Assembly: GCA_951217055.1 (NCBI GenBank)
Contig: OX578284.1
Span: 24,888,187 to 24,952,186 of the forward strand
Length of the DNA stretch: 64,000 bases
From: Gerris lacustris
Lineage: Eukaryota; Arthropoda; Insecta; Hemiptera; Gerridae
Direction: 5' to 3'
Made by a program: the position numbers and the translations under genes. Below are positions 34,151 through 45,002 of the stretch, piece after piece. The notes beneath the pieces are model-generated. The model had not been told where the DNA came from and searched no databases. It saw nothing but the letters and a program-made list of their open reading frames with translations. The first letter of the stretch is position 1. Every line of letters begins with the position of its first letter.

Positions 34151-34245
34151 TTAGTAGAACTTAAAACAATAATTAAACAAAGACCAACATAGAAATTTTC
34201 AATTGATAATTTCAATGTTGATCTTTGTTTAATTATTGTTTTAAG
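34151..34245. repeat. Hairpin-forming inverted repeat
   Basis: TTAAAACAATAATTAAACAA plus AGACCAACAT is mirrored 25 bases later with one mismatch. A 30-bp stem with an AT-rich loop; no coding. Confidence 0.75.
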
Positions 34246-34639
34246 ATCCCTGTATAACATTGAAATTAAAAAATCAGTGTTGTAAAATAATATATGCTGT
34301 ATACGGTTTATTTCCATGAGTCTCAAGTGGAACGAATTATAGCCATGTATGACATTTAAAACAGCTGATTTGTCTAATATTATTTCACACTTAACGACTT
34401 ACAGCCGAAAGAAAGAAGGTAATGTATAGGTGTATTTTATTTCGGTCAGGTTCCGATAATTTTGACTTTTTATCAATGAACTGATTGGACATTTGATGCT
34501 TTTGGCTTTTAACCACAAACTAATTTATATTGATCTTTGTTTAATTCATTAAACTAACCTTTAAATCATTAATCATATTTCGTTAGAATTAGTACAGGTT
34601 ATACTTTTTAATTGACACATGTGTTCAAAATTGAATTTG

Positions 34640-34840
34640 AATGTTAGTACCACTGCTTTGGCATGCCTCCTATTGTGTGTTACATCACGGAATATTTAGT
34701 GCAACTGCTTTTGCGGGCGTTACAGGGTGTAACGCCACGGATTATTTAGTATCACAGCTTTGGCTGGCCTAATTATTCCATAGGGGTTTACGCCACGGAT
34801 ATATTATTTAGAACAACTGCTGTTGGAGTGCTGTATAGGC
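34640..34840. repeat. Degenerate tandem repeat, about 65-bp unit
   Basis: Three to four copies built from 'ACGCCACGGATTATTTAGTA', 'AACTGCTTTTGC' and 'GTTTACGCC' variants. Confidence 0.6.
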
Positions 34841-34979
34841 AATACGCAATGTATCGATAATTATCGTTAATCGCATACTTAAGGAAATGGTATCTACTTA
34901 ATAAACTGCGCTGTACAGCACATTCAGTGAGCATCCCAAATAGTCGAGTTATCCCAGAAAAACTTGATTAGTGCATTCG

Positions 34980-35130
34980 TCACCTAAGTGTGGTACGTGA
35001 GTCGATGATTGAGGTAGGCAAGTCGATAATTGGAGTTCGCAAATCGACAATCGAGGATCGAGTTACTTGAGTCCGTGATTAGAATAGGAAAGTCTATTAC
35101 CAGAGTAGGCAAGTCGATAATTTAGGTACG
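34980..35130. repeat. Degenerate short tandem repeat
   Basis: About five copies of a 30-35-bp unit with GAGTAGGCAAGTCGATAATT as the recurring core. Heavily diverged. Confidence 0.6.
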
Positions 35131-35534
35131 TATGGGTCAATATAATACTTGGGGTACATGAAAATATAGTTTGTGATGAGAAGGGCACGGATCTTCCATA
35201 TTTTACTTTAAATGCATATTTTCTTTTCTTTTTTTTTTTTTGGAAAAAAGAGAATAATTTTTATTTATCACACCTAAGCCATCCATCAACATAAAAAAAA
35301 TAATTGCAATTTTTTGTTCTGCCAATATTAAAACCTTAACAATATTAAATAAAACTTTAAAGATTTGTTTTACTTTTTTATAATTGCAGTATGAGGGTAT
35401 TGTTTTATTTATTATTCTAGAAGATTATGATGGTTTCAAATTGTTTTATATATTACTATAAAGTATTAATTTAAAAAAAAATTGTTTTTTTAATGTGTAT
35501 TGATATTTTTTATTTTCTCATAAAAAGAAAAAGT

Positions 35535-35780
35535 ATTGTGATGTCGCGAAAATTCGATTTTGATGGATTTACATGTTTTGAGGTCCTCTGAGTCCAAAAA
35601 AGTGGTTTTTAAAAAATGTCTGTCTGTTTGCAGTCTGTCTGAGAGAGCCTGGGTTCGATTCCCCGCCCAGGAGATGTTATTTTAGCTGTAGGAGATGTTA
35701 ATTCTAGCTATTTCTGGATTTGGGGCCCCCTGACACTGGGGGCCCCCCCGCATTGCGGGCCCATAGTTACGCCACTGGTT
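35535..35780. repeat. Repeat family R2 copy, SINE-like B box and hAT end
   Basis: The left part (GAAAATTCGATTTTGATGGA...TTTTGAGGTCCTCTGAGTCC...GTGGTTTTTAA) matches 59940-60060. Next comes CTGGGTTCGATTCCCCGCCC (35650-35668), a tRNA B-box word without an A box. From 35715 a GC-rich block ends in GGGCCCATAGTTACGCCACT, the mirrored terminus of the element beginning at 27895. Confidence 0.55.
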
Positions 35781-37333
35781 TCTACATATTTATATTACTA
35801 GGAGCAGCTTGTATGAAATTAATATTAATATTATTAATAATAGTTTGCTTCATATAATGACATCAATGCCTACAAGTACAATATTTTTAACTCGCAACTT
35901 CCTCTTAATCGACTTAGATGTAATTATAGATAAAGAAAGAAAGGACGCGTTACCTCCCACTTTTAATACATACTTGGGGGGGGGGGGGTATACGTGTATC
36001 TTTTCTTCTTTGGTCATTAAAAAAGTTTGGAAACGACTGGGTCAAGAAGTAGTAAAATGCCGCGCATATCTAGCAACATATTATGATCTATTGCCAAGAA
36101 TGTCGACAAACGAGTTCAATTGAAGCATTCTCTCAATGTTCTCAAGAAATTAAATAATTTTAAATTGTCTCCTGTCTGCTTCATCCTTTCTAATAGCTTA
36201 ATAAATATATTGCGTCTTATTTTTACATTGGATATTTTATCATTGGCGAGACTTTTACTTACTTAAATTTGGTTACACAATCTTATTTAATAAAATGTTG
36301 TCCTGTATTATTTTTATTCTTTAACTGGTTCTTTCTTCGTGCCGTAAAGAGGTAATGCGTAGATTTACATTGTAGAGCAATTAAATTTTAAGAAAATTAG
36401 TAAACTTTTTTTGCTCTACTTAAAATAAATGTTTTGTGAAAATGTTTTTTATCAATTAATTAATTAGAGATACATTACGGAAAAAAATCCAGGTGTGATA
36501 AGTACAAAAAAATGTTTGACATTGTTTGAGATTCGTCATACCCTGATTCTTTAGACTTCAAATCATTAAAATCTATTTTATTCTTGCCTGATGTCATTGT
36601 TAATCCTTGATTTTAATCTTTTAGAATTCATAAGTGGCAATAAATCTAAAATATTTATTATTATAACCTTGACTGGCACTAAAATGTCTTCAGCGTTTTT
36701 ACTTCTTTTGCGGAAACTCTTATAGATACTTTGATGATAACACTATAATTAACCATAAATTCGACAATTATTTCAATTTTGTTTTTATCAATTAGTCGAA
36801 TTTTTTAAAAGTAATTTAAACATCCACCTTGAACCTGGTTGAATCAAATATTAATTAACAAATTTTAAAGTTGACCAAAAAACTGATTTAATTTCACGAA
36901 CAAAATTATTAATATTTTTTGTTTTAATAATTAAATTTTTGATTAGATAAATTCTTGTTTTTAAGCCTACGAAAAATATAAATCGAATTCAATCGAACTG
37001 AGTTTTATAGACTATAGAGTACCCACGAATTCAAAATGATCGATTTATTGCATATTGTAACTTATATAGTAGTCGATATATTGGTCTTAAAACATTGTAC
37101 GAAAACGCATGCTAATTAGTGTGGCACATTGCTTCCTCACGTCCTGTCAATGGTCACGTGAGTTAAAAATAAATTATAATGAAGTAAAAAGAAAAATATG
37201 AGTACATAAGGTAAATTTAATTTGTATTCTTAAATTCAAAATTTAAATAATTTACAAATTATTTTAGAGTTTGTAACTTTTTCCTCTTAACTTAATTTCT
37301 ACAGCTTTCATTACATTATACATAATACATATA
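35781..37333. other. No gene seen
   Basis: AT-rich. A 104-codon plus-strand open frame (35809-36123) contains a poly-G-derived stretch and ends in a tract reminiscent of hAT ends (AAAAAAGTTTGGAAACGACT). It is not supported as a gene. Confidence 0.4.
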
Positions 37334-37906
37334 GTCCAGGAGATAGCGTGCAAAAAAGTGTCTGACTAACATCAAGCTAGAATTTTGTATACAAGTCAAT
37401 CTTTTAGCGCCTTTTAAGAATATGTGGTCGGCTAAGTTCGTCTGCGGGACATAGCTTGGCAATAGGCGTTTGAAAAAAATAAACCGGTAGAGAGCGGTCA
37501 TGTCTCACCACTTATGGTGGACAATGTGATTTTCGTGATCCTGAGTACAGAATTAGTTAGTAGACCGAAAATCAAGTTGGTTAGTTTGTCCCTTGACAGG
37601 TGACCACGTTGATTTTTAGTAATATTTGAATAACTAACCTATCAAATGTGAAAATAATATCGACTTGATTTTTGGTCTACTAACTAATTCTGTACTCAGG
37701 ATCATGAAAATTACATTGTCCACCATAAGTTGTGAGACATGGCCGCTCTCCACCGGTTTGTTTTTTTCAAACGCCTATTGCCAAGCTATGTCCCACAGAC
37801 GAACTTAGCCGACCACATATTCTTAAAAGGCGCTAAAAGATTGACTTGTATACAAAATTCTAGCTTGATGTTAGTCAGACATTTTTTTGCACGCTATCTC
37901 CTGGAC
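37334..37906. mobile_element. Foldback element with about 240-bp arms and TA duplication
   Basis: GTCCAGGAGATAGCGTGCAA opens an arm that is mirrored almost base for base up to 37906. The spacer is only about 80 bp (37575-37655). TA flanks both ends (37332-37333, 37907-37908). The interior arm contains GTACAGAATTAGTTAGTAGA near its inner limit. Open frames of about 60 codons in both halves reflect the mirror and no transposase is present. The arms differ at few positions, implying a young element or gene conversion. Confidence 0.85.
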
Positions 37907-38093
37907 TAATAAAGCATACTTAAAGCACACTGTTAAATAGGAATAAAATAATAAATAAAAACCTATTTCTAAAATTTGTGGGGTGGAGGTAGTATACATT
38001 ATTATTTAGTATATGCGATATATCACTCTGTGTTTAGAAAAATATGAGTATTACTGTAAACTTGGTGCGTAGGCTTCCGCGGGTAGATTCGTC

Positions 38094-38409
38094 ATAAACA
38101 GCTTGGTTTTCCGGTGAAATCCGCGTCACGAAGTGGTTGAAGTCGTTTGTTTCGCTTCCACTACTGGAAGTATCAGGGGTGTGCTGCATCGTGATGTTGA
38201 CTCGAAGCTAACACAAGATATTCAGACAACTGGAGAGAAGTGGCCTAGGAAACCAGTAGAAGTACGCCGTTCTTCTCTTCCGTCGTCTGTATATATTGTG
38301 TTTGCTTCGAGTCAACATCACGATGCACCTCACCTCTGAAGATGCTTCGTTGTGGAAGCGAAACGTCGGACGTCAACCCCTTCGTTCACCGGAAAACCAA
38401 GCTGTTTAT
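38094..38409. mobile_element. Foldback element F1, copy 2, with hammerhead-like cores
   Basis: ATAAACAGCTTGGTTTTCCG at the left is mirrored by CGGAAAACCAAGCTGTTTAT-type sequence at the right (gap-free for about 25 bp, then with small indels). The inner words TCACGAAG.GGTTGAAGTC and CATCACGATGCA also mirror. In the right arm CTGAAGA (38336) is followed by a perfect GCTTC/GGAAGC stem, GAAAC, and ACGTCGGACGTC. In the left arm, read on the minus strand, the related order is CTGATACTTCC...GGAAGCGAAAC. Confidence 0.75.
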
Positions 38410-38439
38410 GTTACCGTAAAACTAGGTTGAGTGCATGTA

Positions 38440-38880
38440 TGAGAAGGAAGCAATGTGGCTTACTTTGACGTAGCATACAAATTTCATCAAAATCGGACTT
38501 CTTATTCCATGTATAGATTTTGCAAAAATGTTGGAGGAGAAAATAAAAATTATTTAGAATCTGTAGTTATACATTCAACAAACCATCCAATTTTCTTTTA
38601 AGTCTGATATGTACATTTAAGGATATAGGTGTTAATAAAAATAACTTGTGCGCATGTGTAAGAGAAACTAATGGCCACACCTACCACCCACCGCCCAAAT
38701 TTCATTAAAATCGGACAAGTAGTTTTTAAGAAATATGGGTTCGCAAAAATTGTGGACAGACTGACAGACAGACACGGGACCAAAAATGTTCCCTGATGTC
38801 TGAAATGAATTCTGTCTTAGAATTTGTGAATTCGTTTTTCAGAACGATCATATAACTTTCGTTACCTATGATCTGTTTTG
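38440..38880 (-). repeat. Dispersed repeat family R3, copy 2
   Basis: Ordered words shared with 32990-33440 (AAAATCGGAC, GTTCGCAAAAATTG, AAAATGTTCCCTGATGTCTG, AGAACGATCATA). The GTAACGGAAGC end is eroded (TTTCGTTACC). Confidence 0.6.
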
Positions 38881-39078
38881 AAGCAAATGGTTTTTCGAAT
38901 GTGGCTCACAGATGTTCCCATGTTAATGTAAACTTTCTCTGCTTTTTAAGTTTTACTTATTTGAAACTTTTATTCGTGAAAATAAATCGAACAAATTTCG
39001 AAAGATTTAAAAAAGAGGGAAGCAATGAAATAAATTACACAATAGTGGGTTAGAAAATCATAACATCAATAAAATACG

Positions 39079-39130
39079 TGATAGGATACGAAGAAGCTAT
39101 GTGCCACACTAATTGGCAGTCTATTTTTTA
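39079..39130. repeat. Repeat family R4, copy 1
   Basis: GATAGGATACGAAGAAGCTA followed by TGTGCCACACTAATTGGCAG recurs nearly unchanged at 50190-50240, and the first half recurs reversed near 32846-32880. It marks an end of a dispersed repeat of unknown class. Confidence 0.6.
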
Positions 39131-39519
39131 TCTATATAGTTTGTTCAAATCTATTGTTGGGAATGCCCGAACATCAATTTCTTTGTCTCTAACTGATGGT
39201 GAATATATTATCATCAATAAATTACTGTAATACATTGTTTCTAGTTATTGCATTCTTTTTTTTATGATTTTTTAAATTTTATTATCTCTTTAAAAATCAA
39301 CTTGTTTACCGCATAATAGGTTGTTTTGTCTGACGATTTTTTTTTCTCTTTTAAATTACATCAGTTTGTTAGAATTCGAAGTTATTCTATTATTATTATT
39401 TTTTTTTTTTTCAAATCATTAGGTCGTAGTTAGTTTTTTGTAAGTTATTTCAATATTTATTGTAAGCAACAATGTTAATTAACATTATTGTTTTGTGTTG
39501 TACGATTCATATCATAATA

Positions 39520-39650
39520 ATAAGTTGGAAAAACAAGGATATGTATAATATATGAGAAAACAAGGATATACATATGTATAATATATGAGAAAACAAGGAT
39601 ATATGTATAATATATGAGAAAACAAGGATATATGTATAATATATGAAATA
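39520..39650. repeat. Tandem repeat, about 32-bp unit, four copies
   Basis: Unit AAACAAGGATATATGTATAA with TATATGAGA, nearly identical in four copies. Confidence 0.85.
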
Positions 39651-39763
39651 GCGTTTGTGATCCGTGATCCGAATGTGATTAATTACGTAGCTTATAGCTA
39701 GGCAATATTTCGTTTCGACTGATATATTTTATAACATTTTCAATATTAAGAGTACTCTCCTAG

Positions 39764-39765
<2 letters not shown>

Positions 39766-39814
<49 letters not shown>
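39766..39814. repeat. Poly-T tract of 49
   Basis: Uninterrupted T run. Prone to length error in assemblies. Confidence 0.95.
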
Positions 39815-39818
<4 letters not shown>

Positions 39819-39822
39819 ATAT

Positions 39823-40545
39823 AGGGATTAAGTATGGATACTTTAGATTGGTATTCCCCTAGATTTATTTTAAAGAGAATACAAGCTTGAAAAATACATA
39901 GATTCTAGAAAAAGAGATAAAGCAAGAGTGTATTATAATTATAATGTAATAAAAATATTTAAGTATTAAAAGTTATTACCAGGATTATAATGTAATAGAA
40001 GAAAGTACTTTATGATAATTACACCTTGCAGGCAGTGTTAAAAATCCCCAATTGTTATTCGATGTGCTAAGAGCATATGGATATTGCAAAGTAAAATCCA
40101 GCAAAGCATTTATTTTTTAAATCGTTAATTTGATTTAAAAAATGGCAAAGGAAAAAAAACCAAGGAAGGGTATCAAAAGAAAATTATTGGATTACGCTTA
40201 GAAGAAGGATACTTACAGTTTACAAAAAAAAAGTCTATAAGATTAGAGTTGGCACAATCGAAGGCGGGAAACAACAAACGTGGAGGTAGTTTTGGGGTTA
40301 TAAAAAGGGAAAATCAGTGTTGCCATGTTATATTTTTTTTGTGGAACAGGGGTAGAGTAGGACACTTTTTTCTAAAGTTGCATTCAAGATGGCGGACCAA
40401 TAGAATCGTTTCCCTCTCAAAATTTTCCCGCCTTCGATTGTGCCAACTCTAATCTTATAGACTGTAGTGTAAATAAAAGTACTCAATTCATATAGGTAAA
40501 TTATGGGAGTAACAAGCTGAAGGACAATCAATACTCCTTCTTTAG
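39823..40545. mobile_element. MITE of the TTACTCCCCT family with a nested MITE
   Basis: The left end resembles ATACTTTAGATTGGTATTCC and the right end, reversed, TCCTTCAGCTTGTTACTCCC. A second MITE sits inside (40233-40462). Boundaries are approximate because the ends have diverged. Confidence 0.4.
40233..40462. mobile_element. 230-bp MITE with 39-bp perfect inverted repeats
   Basis: GTCTATAAGATTAGAGTTGG continuing through CACAATCGAAGGCGGGAAA is exactly mirrored at the right end (39 of 39). The interior contains AAGATGGCGGACC. Left flank poly-A, right flank TGTAGTG, so no target duplication is evident. Perfect ends suggest recent activity. Confidence 0.8.
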
Positions 40546-40717
40546 ATTTTTAGTCCGTTTTTATAAAAAAAAAAAAATGTTTTTATTTAAAGATTGATTT
40601 CCCTTGATTTTTCTTGCATATCTCCAAAGAGCTCTAAAGCTTTTCTACACTCCCAATTCAAAACGTTTATTGGGTGAAAAAATACTCACTCCATGGAATA
40701 TTATTAATTCATATTAT

Positions 40718-40925
40718 AGGTAAATTAGGGGAGTAACCAATAAAGGGAGTAACAGTTCCCCTAACTGGAAGTAACAGTCCCCTAAATAGTTCCCCTAACT
40801 GGAAGTAACAGTCCCCTAAACAGTAGTTCCCCTAACTGGAAGTAACAGTCCCCTAAACAGTTCCCCTAACTGGAAGTAACAGTCCCCTAAACAGTAGTTC
40901 CCCTAACTGGAAGTAACAGCCCATA
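40718..40925. repeat. Tandem repeat with GTAACAGTCCCCTAA core
   Basis: About five copies of a 35-40-bp unit TAACTGGAAGTAACAGTCCC with TAAACAGT(AGT)TCCCC linkers. The unit is derived from the GGGGAGTAAC end of the neighbouring MITE family. Confidence 0.85.
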
Positions 40926-41131
40926 GGAGTGTCATACTAGGCATCGCGTGGCTCTATTATTGTGGCGAGCGTATTACAATAAACATTGAATATTAAGAGA
41001 ATAGTTAATTTTGTAAAATATGGATGGTAAGTTGTAATATCAATAACAATTAATGTATTATTATCATGAGACGTTTCAACCCTAATATAAGGTCATCTTT
41101 TGTCTTATCTTGGTAAGAAAAACAATATAAC

Positions 41132-41390
41132 ATGTAGTCCATTTAAATACGGCTCTTACGATATGGTATGTCGTTTTCCCGGGAAAAATCTAGTTCCTGC
41201 ATGCAGTCTTATATTGTTGAAAAGTAAACAACCACCTATTGAACAGTTTTTTAATTAAGTTTAATGATAAATCAATTAAATGAGATATTATGGGACCTAA
41301 ATACACTATCAATGTATCTATATGAGTAAGTTTTGTTCGATATATCTGCTCAATTTTTTAATTTCTTTATCCTGACTTTATTGTGCTTTA
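41132..41390 (+). repeat. Dispersed repeat R5, copy 1
   Basis: GTAGTCCATTTAAATACGGC, TTCCCGGGAAAAATCTAGTT, and farther on 'AATAAATCAATTAAATGAGA'-like and 'AAGTTTTGTTCGATATATC' words recur in order at 60183-60440. The first half recurs reversed at 44555-44640. Confidence 0.65.
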
Positions 41391-42600
41391 ATAACTATAA
41401 AAGCTGCAAATGTTAGAATACAATTAATTCAATCATTCCAATTTATTATGAATTAAGATCTGTCATCCTCAAATTTTACTTACTATATCTGACTGTACTT
41501 CGCAATTGCCTTTTCAGATTTAGTGAAACATAAAGGTTTTTAAAGGCAAAGAAGAGCCACGGCATTCGCAACGATTTAACCACCATGGAATATAAGGTTG
41601 ATTTTTTAGGCCTCCCTTCTGTATTGACACTATAGTAAGCCAAAACAGATGTACAAATGTTACAAAAGGTCTTCAACTCCAGCTGTGGATGCAGTTCTTG
41701 CTCTCCTCTTTATTGAAACATCCATTCTATTCTATACTTATTTGAGTATTTAGAAGCTTTTATTGATAACAAAATATTCCGAAAATTATATAGATTCTTA
41801 TCAATTCATTGAAATACTTTAGGGAATTTGGCTAATTATTCAACTGCAGTGGATATAATACTGAATTAATACTCTAGTGATAAGATAAGACACGTTATAG
41901 TGGCGGTATATAGTTTTATAGCGTTATCATCTATGAACAAGGTTATAAATCTTTTAAATATTATTTTGTTTTAGTTTAATATGGATATCCTTGTGCGAAT
42001 GTCGTTTTTTTTGTGTGTGTTTCTCCTTAATACAGCCATTAATTATATTTAGAAGTTTATTTTAAAAAATGAAAACCAATTCTGGTATGTTATGTGATAT
42101 TTCGTTGTGAGTTTCTAGTGGTAAATTTAAGAATCTTCATAATTATTTATTTAGCATGATTTCCTGCAACCAAATTGCACACTTTTAATCATAACTAGTT
42201 TTATATGTAGACGTAGTTGATAGTGATAGTACATAATATAAATACATAATTGTTCCTCTGGTATTTGGCTGTATAAAAGTAATATACTTTTTTTAAGTTT
42301 ATACCTATTATTAAGTTAAATTTTATTTTTTCAGTTTGGTCTATGCATACAACTGAGGTGGTGGTATTGATCAACCAGCATGCTTGGTAAGGGAAATAAA
42401 TAGTGTTTTGTGTGCCAGCTATTGTTTTTATTACGGGTTTCTTACACCAAAGATTGCGCTCTTAGGGCAGATGTCCTGTGCTGTTGGTTAATCTTTAACT
42501 TTAGTAATTAATTTCTGTCTGTCTGTATCTTTTTGTTTATAATTAACTATTCATACTCATTTTGCTTTCCTGTTAGGTACTATTTTCAGTTATTTTCATC
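41391..42600. other. No gene seen
   Basis: AT-rich putative intron. A 66-codon minus-strand open frame (41676-41476) has no recognised domain and is not supported. Confidence 0.4.
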
Positions 42601-42629
42601 TATCTACCGTTTATTCTCCCAATGTAAAG

Positions 42630-42811
42630 GTTTCAGCGGCCAACAATTAATAACTCTAGAACTATCAAAAAAGATCGCATCTGAGATTCACCGAATCCCG
42701 AAGTTAGATGTTGTTAGAAACTCAAATTATATAAGTAACTTTCTCAAGCATGTTCGAGGCGTCGGAATTCTTTCAATCTCAGACGTGCTTTTCTCTTTAA
42801 AGTTTATTTAA
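42630..42811 (+). CDS. Unidentified gene, putative last exon
   Basis: Following TTTATTCTCCCAATGTAAAG, the exon in phase with 26215-26310 reads GFSGQQLITLELSKKIASEI, HRIPKLDVVRNSNYISNFLK and HVRGVGILSISDVLFSL before stop TAA at 42809. The long uninterrupted frame, GC-richer codons and phase fit support coding. The helical, basic composition gives no recognised family. The complete assembly would be about 160 residues with no signal peptide or membrane segment. The preceding intron would be 16.3 kb, so exons could be missing between. If the frame uses a donor near the end (AAAG|TTTATT is not GT-perfect), the gene may continue. Confidence 0.45.
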
Positions 42812-44460
42812 ATACTTTGCTTGCTTCTATTAAAGCTTAGAAACTAACAATTTTCAAATTTTATTATAAAACAGCACTATATCAAATTTATACTAGTTTT
42901 TAAGAATTTTAATTTATCTTTCATAATTCATAAACGTCTTGTCTCATGCCAACTTAATTGAGTTTTATCCATGCGGAACGAGTTTTTATACCCGGAATAT
43001 TTAAAGTAGCTAAAACTATTCTGTGAGTGCACTAGTTTTAAAATAAACAATAAAACGTATTTTTTGTACGTTTCAAAAGTTTTACTCAGTAGTGTTAATT
43101 TTTTTATCATTGTCAACAAAACTCAAAGAGCTCAATTGTAATATAATAGCCAGTTTATGGTTTTGTCCATAAACTCAATTTCTTAAGTTTTAATTACAGA
43201 AAATTCCTCAAATTCTCGGTAGAAACAAAAGATTTATGGTACTTCTTTAGATTGTTACTCCTAGATTTATCATATACTGGTTGAAACGTTGATTTCCTTA
43301 ACCTTATAATTCTAGACTTCAGCAATACCTCGCATGTGGTATTTCACTGGTACAGGTACAAACCTAACATAACCTTCTATTTTAATCATCTTAAGCTGCC
43401 TACTGCATTTCTAATATCTACTTATAATAATCCGATGCTTAACAATATTTTTTAATAGCTTTGGCCTACCAATTGTAGACAGCGTTATCGTCTACAGTCT
43501 TGTTTTCAGGATAGAATTTTTGTAAAGCATTTCCGCACTCTTAGAATTTCATATTTACTTTGAGTCCATTTTAATTCTTAATATTAAAATTAAACTAGAT
43601 GACGAAGAAACTATACACGGTTTGTGTTTTAGCCATTTTGCTTGCTACAACTTAATCTCGACATAGGATTCCATGATTATAAAAGTTGGGAGATCGTTTA
43701 TAATTTACACTTCAGGACAACATAACATAAAGGAATCTACAATGAATTAATAGTGATGTAGATATGAACTTCTAACTACTTAATCTTCTAACTTATTTCC
43801 GATTTTAAGAGTTTTCTCTACATTACTATATATGTATTTTATGAACATATTCTATAATCTATTGTATTTATTATCTATTGCGGTATCCTAATGATTAATG
43901 TATCTGTGGTTACTTTTTAGTTTTAACTGAGAACTTTTACTATGCATCTGTGTGTCAAGGTTAAAATTTATAGAAACCTGTTAAATAATTTTATATTTAT
44001 CTATTATATTATATTACGTATCTATTGGCATACAATTAGTTATATTTTAACGTGCTCAATCTATGATTATTAATAAAAATGCAATAGCTTTTTTATTTAT
44101 ATAGAAATTAATCACAACTATTTTTATTTTTATACATAAAATGAATTTTATTTATAGCATTTTATTATTATTTTATTTTTTATATTTATTTTAGGAGATT
44201 AAAAATGACTTAATTTATTGAAATGACTGTTTAAATTTGTTTAGAAATGAATGTATATAGTTTTAGACCGATCATAGGGAAAGAAGAGGTAAGAAAATAT
44301 GACCATAGACGTGCAAACCTGATTTTTTAAAGTCATATTAAAGAAAAATTCATTAAGTTCATTCTTAAAGAAAAATCGGTTCGAGAGAACTCAGACAAAC
44401 TTTCTCATACACAAGTTCATAATGACTTAGCCCGGTGTTAACTATTTATTAGTTTTCGTG
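42812..44460. other. No gene seen; one MITE end
   Basis: AT-rich sequence. TACTTCTTTAGATTGTTACT at 43239 is a solitary end of the TTACTCCCCT MITE family. No exon was recognised. Confidence 0.4.
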
Positions 44461-44479
44461 ATTTCGTAGGAACATTACA

Positions 44480-44640
44480 TCAAAAATGTCCATAAAGATA
44501 ACTTTTCCTCACGGGGAATCGAACCCAGCTTCTCTCCGTCCGCGTTAAAGCTATTTTCTCAGGAACTAGATTTTTTCCCGGGAAAAGGCTTATATCGTTA
44601 GATTAGTATTTAAATGGACTACGTTTTAGAATTTTTTAAT
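44480..44640 (-). repeat. tRNA-like SINE fragment joined to repeat R5
   Basis: On the minus strand: GTAGTCCATTTAAATACTAA, TTCCCGGGAAAAAATCTAGT, GCGGACGGAGAGAAGC, then TGGGTTCGATTCCCCGTGAG (tRNA B box, 44515-44525) and a 3' body. The A box is weak or absent. It shares the upstream half with R5 copies at 41132 and 60183. Confidence 0.5.
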
Positions 44641-44822
44641 CATAATCGTCGGAGCCGTTTTCGAGAAATACTTTTTTTTCTCGTTTTAGTTCTCTCTAAC
44701 ACTGCAGATGACCAATATGAAATGAAATACTAGTGGTACTCTATTCTAGAAAACTTGGCAGATGTACACTATAGTGTTTGAAATGTGGATTTGTACAATA
44801 ACAGTTCAACTTGTCTCTTTAA

Positions 44823-44996
44823 AGGCGGAGACACACCTGAGCATTCGCCCCGAATGAGCATGCGTTTCCGTTAGGCTCGTCCTCTCTATATCTAAGCGAT
44901 TCGGGGCGAACGCATGCTCATTCGGGAGCGAACGCATGCTCATACGGGGGCGAATGCATGCTCATTCGGGGCGAATGCTCAAGTGTGTCACCACCT
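44823..44996. mobile_element. 174-bp MITE with TAA target duplication
   Basis: Ends AGGCGGAGACACACCTGAGC and its mirror ending GTGTGTCACCACCT, flanked by TAA on both sides (PIF/Harbinger-like 3-bp duplication). The right half contains three copies of a CGAATGCATGCTCATTCGGG-type 22-bp unit. CpG-rich compared with its surroundings. It directly abuts the minisatellite. Confidence 0.75.
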
Positions 44997-45002
44997 TAAC
45001 AC

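Noticed and set aside
35650..35668. tRNA gene suggested by CTGGGTTCGATTCCCCGCCC
   Set aside because: Only the B box and T arm are present; no A box, D arm or acceptor stem can be folded upstream. Treated as a SINE fragment.
40718..40925. Regularly spaced repeats resembling a CRISPR array
   Set aside because: The repeats are contiguous variants without unique spacers, derived from a MITE end, and the genome is eukaryotic.
41476..41676. Minus-strand 66-codon ORF, possible exon
   Set aside because: No convincing splice sites or recognised domain; several neighbouring frames have stops.
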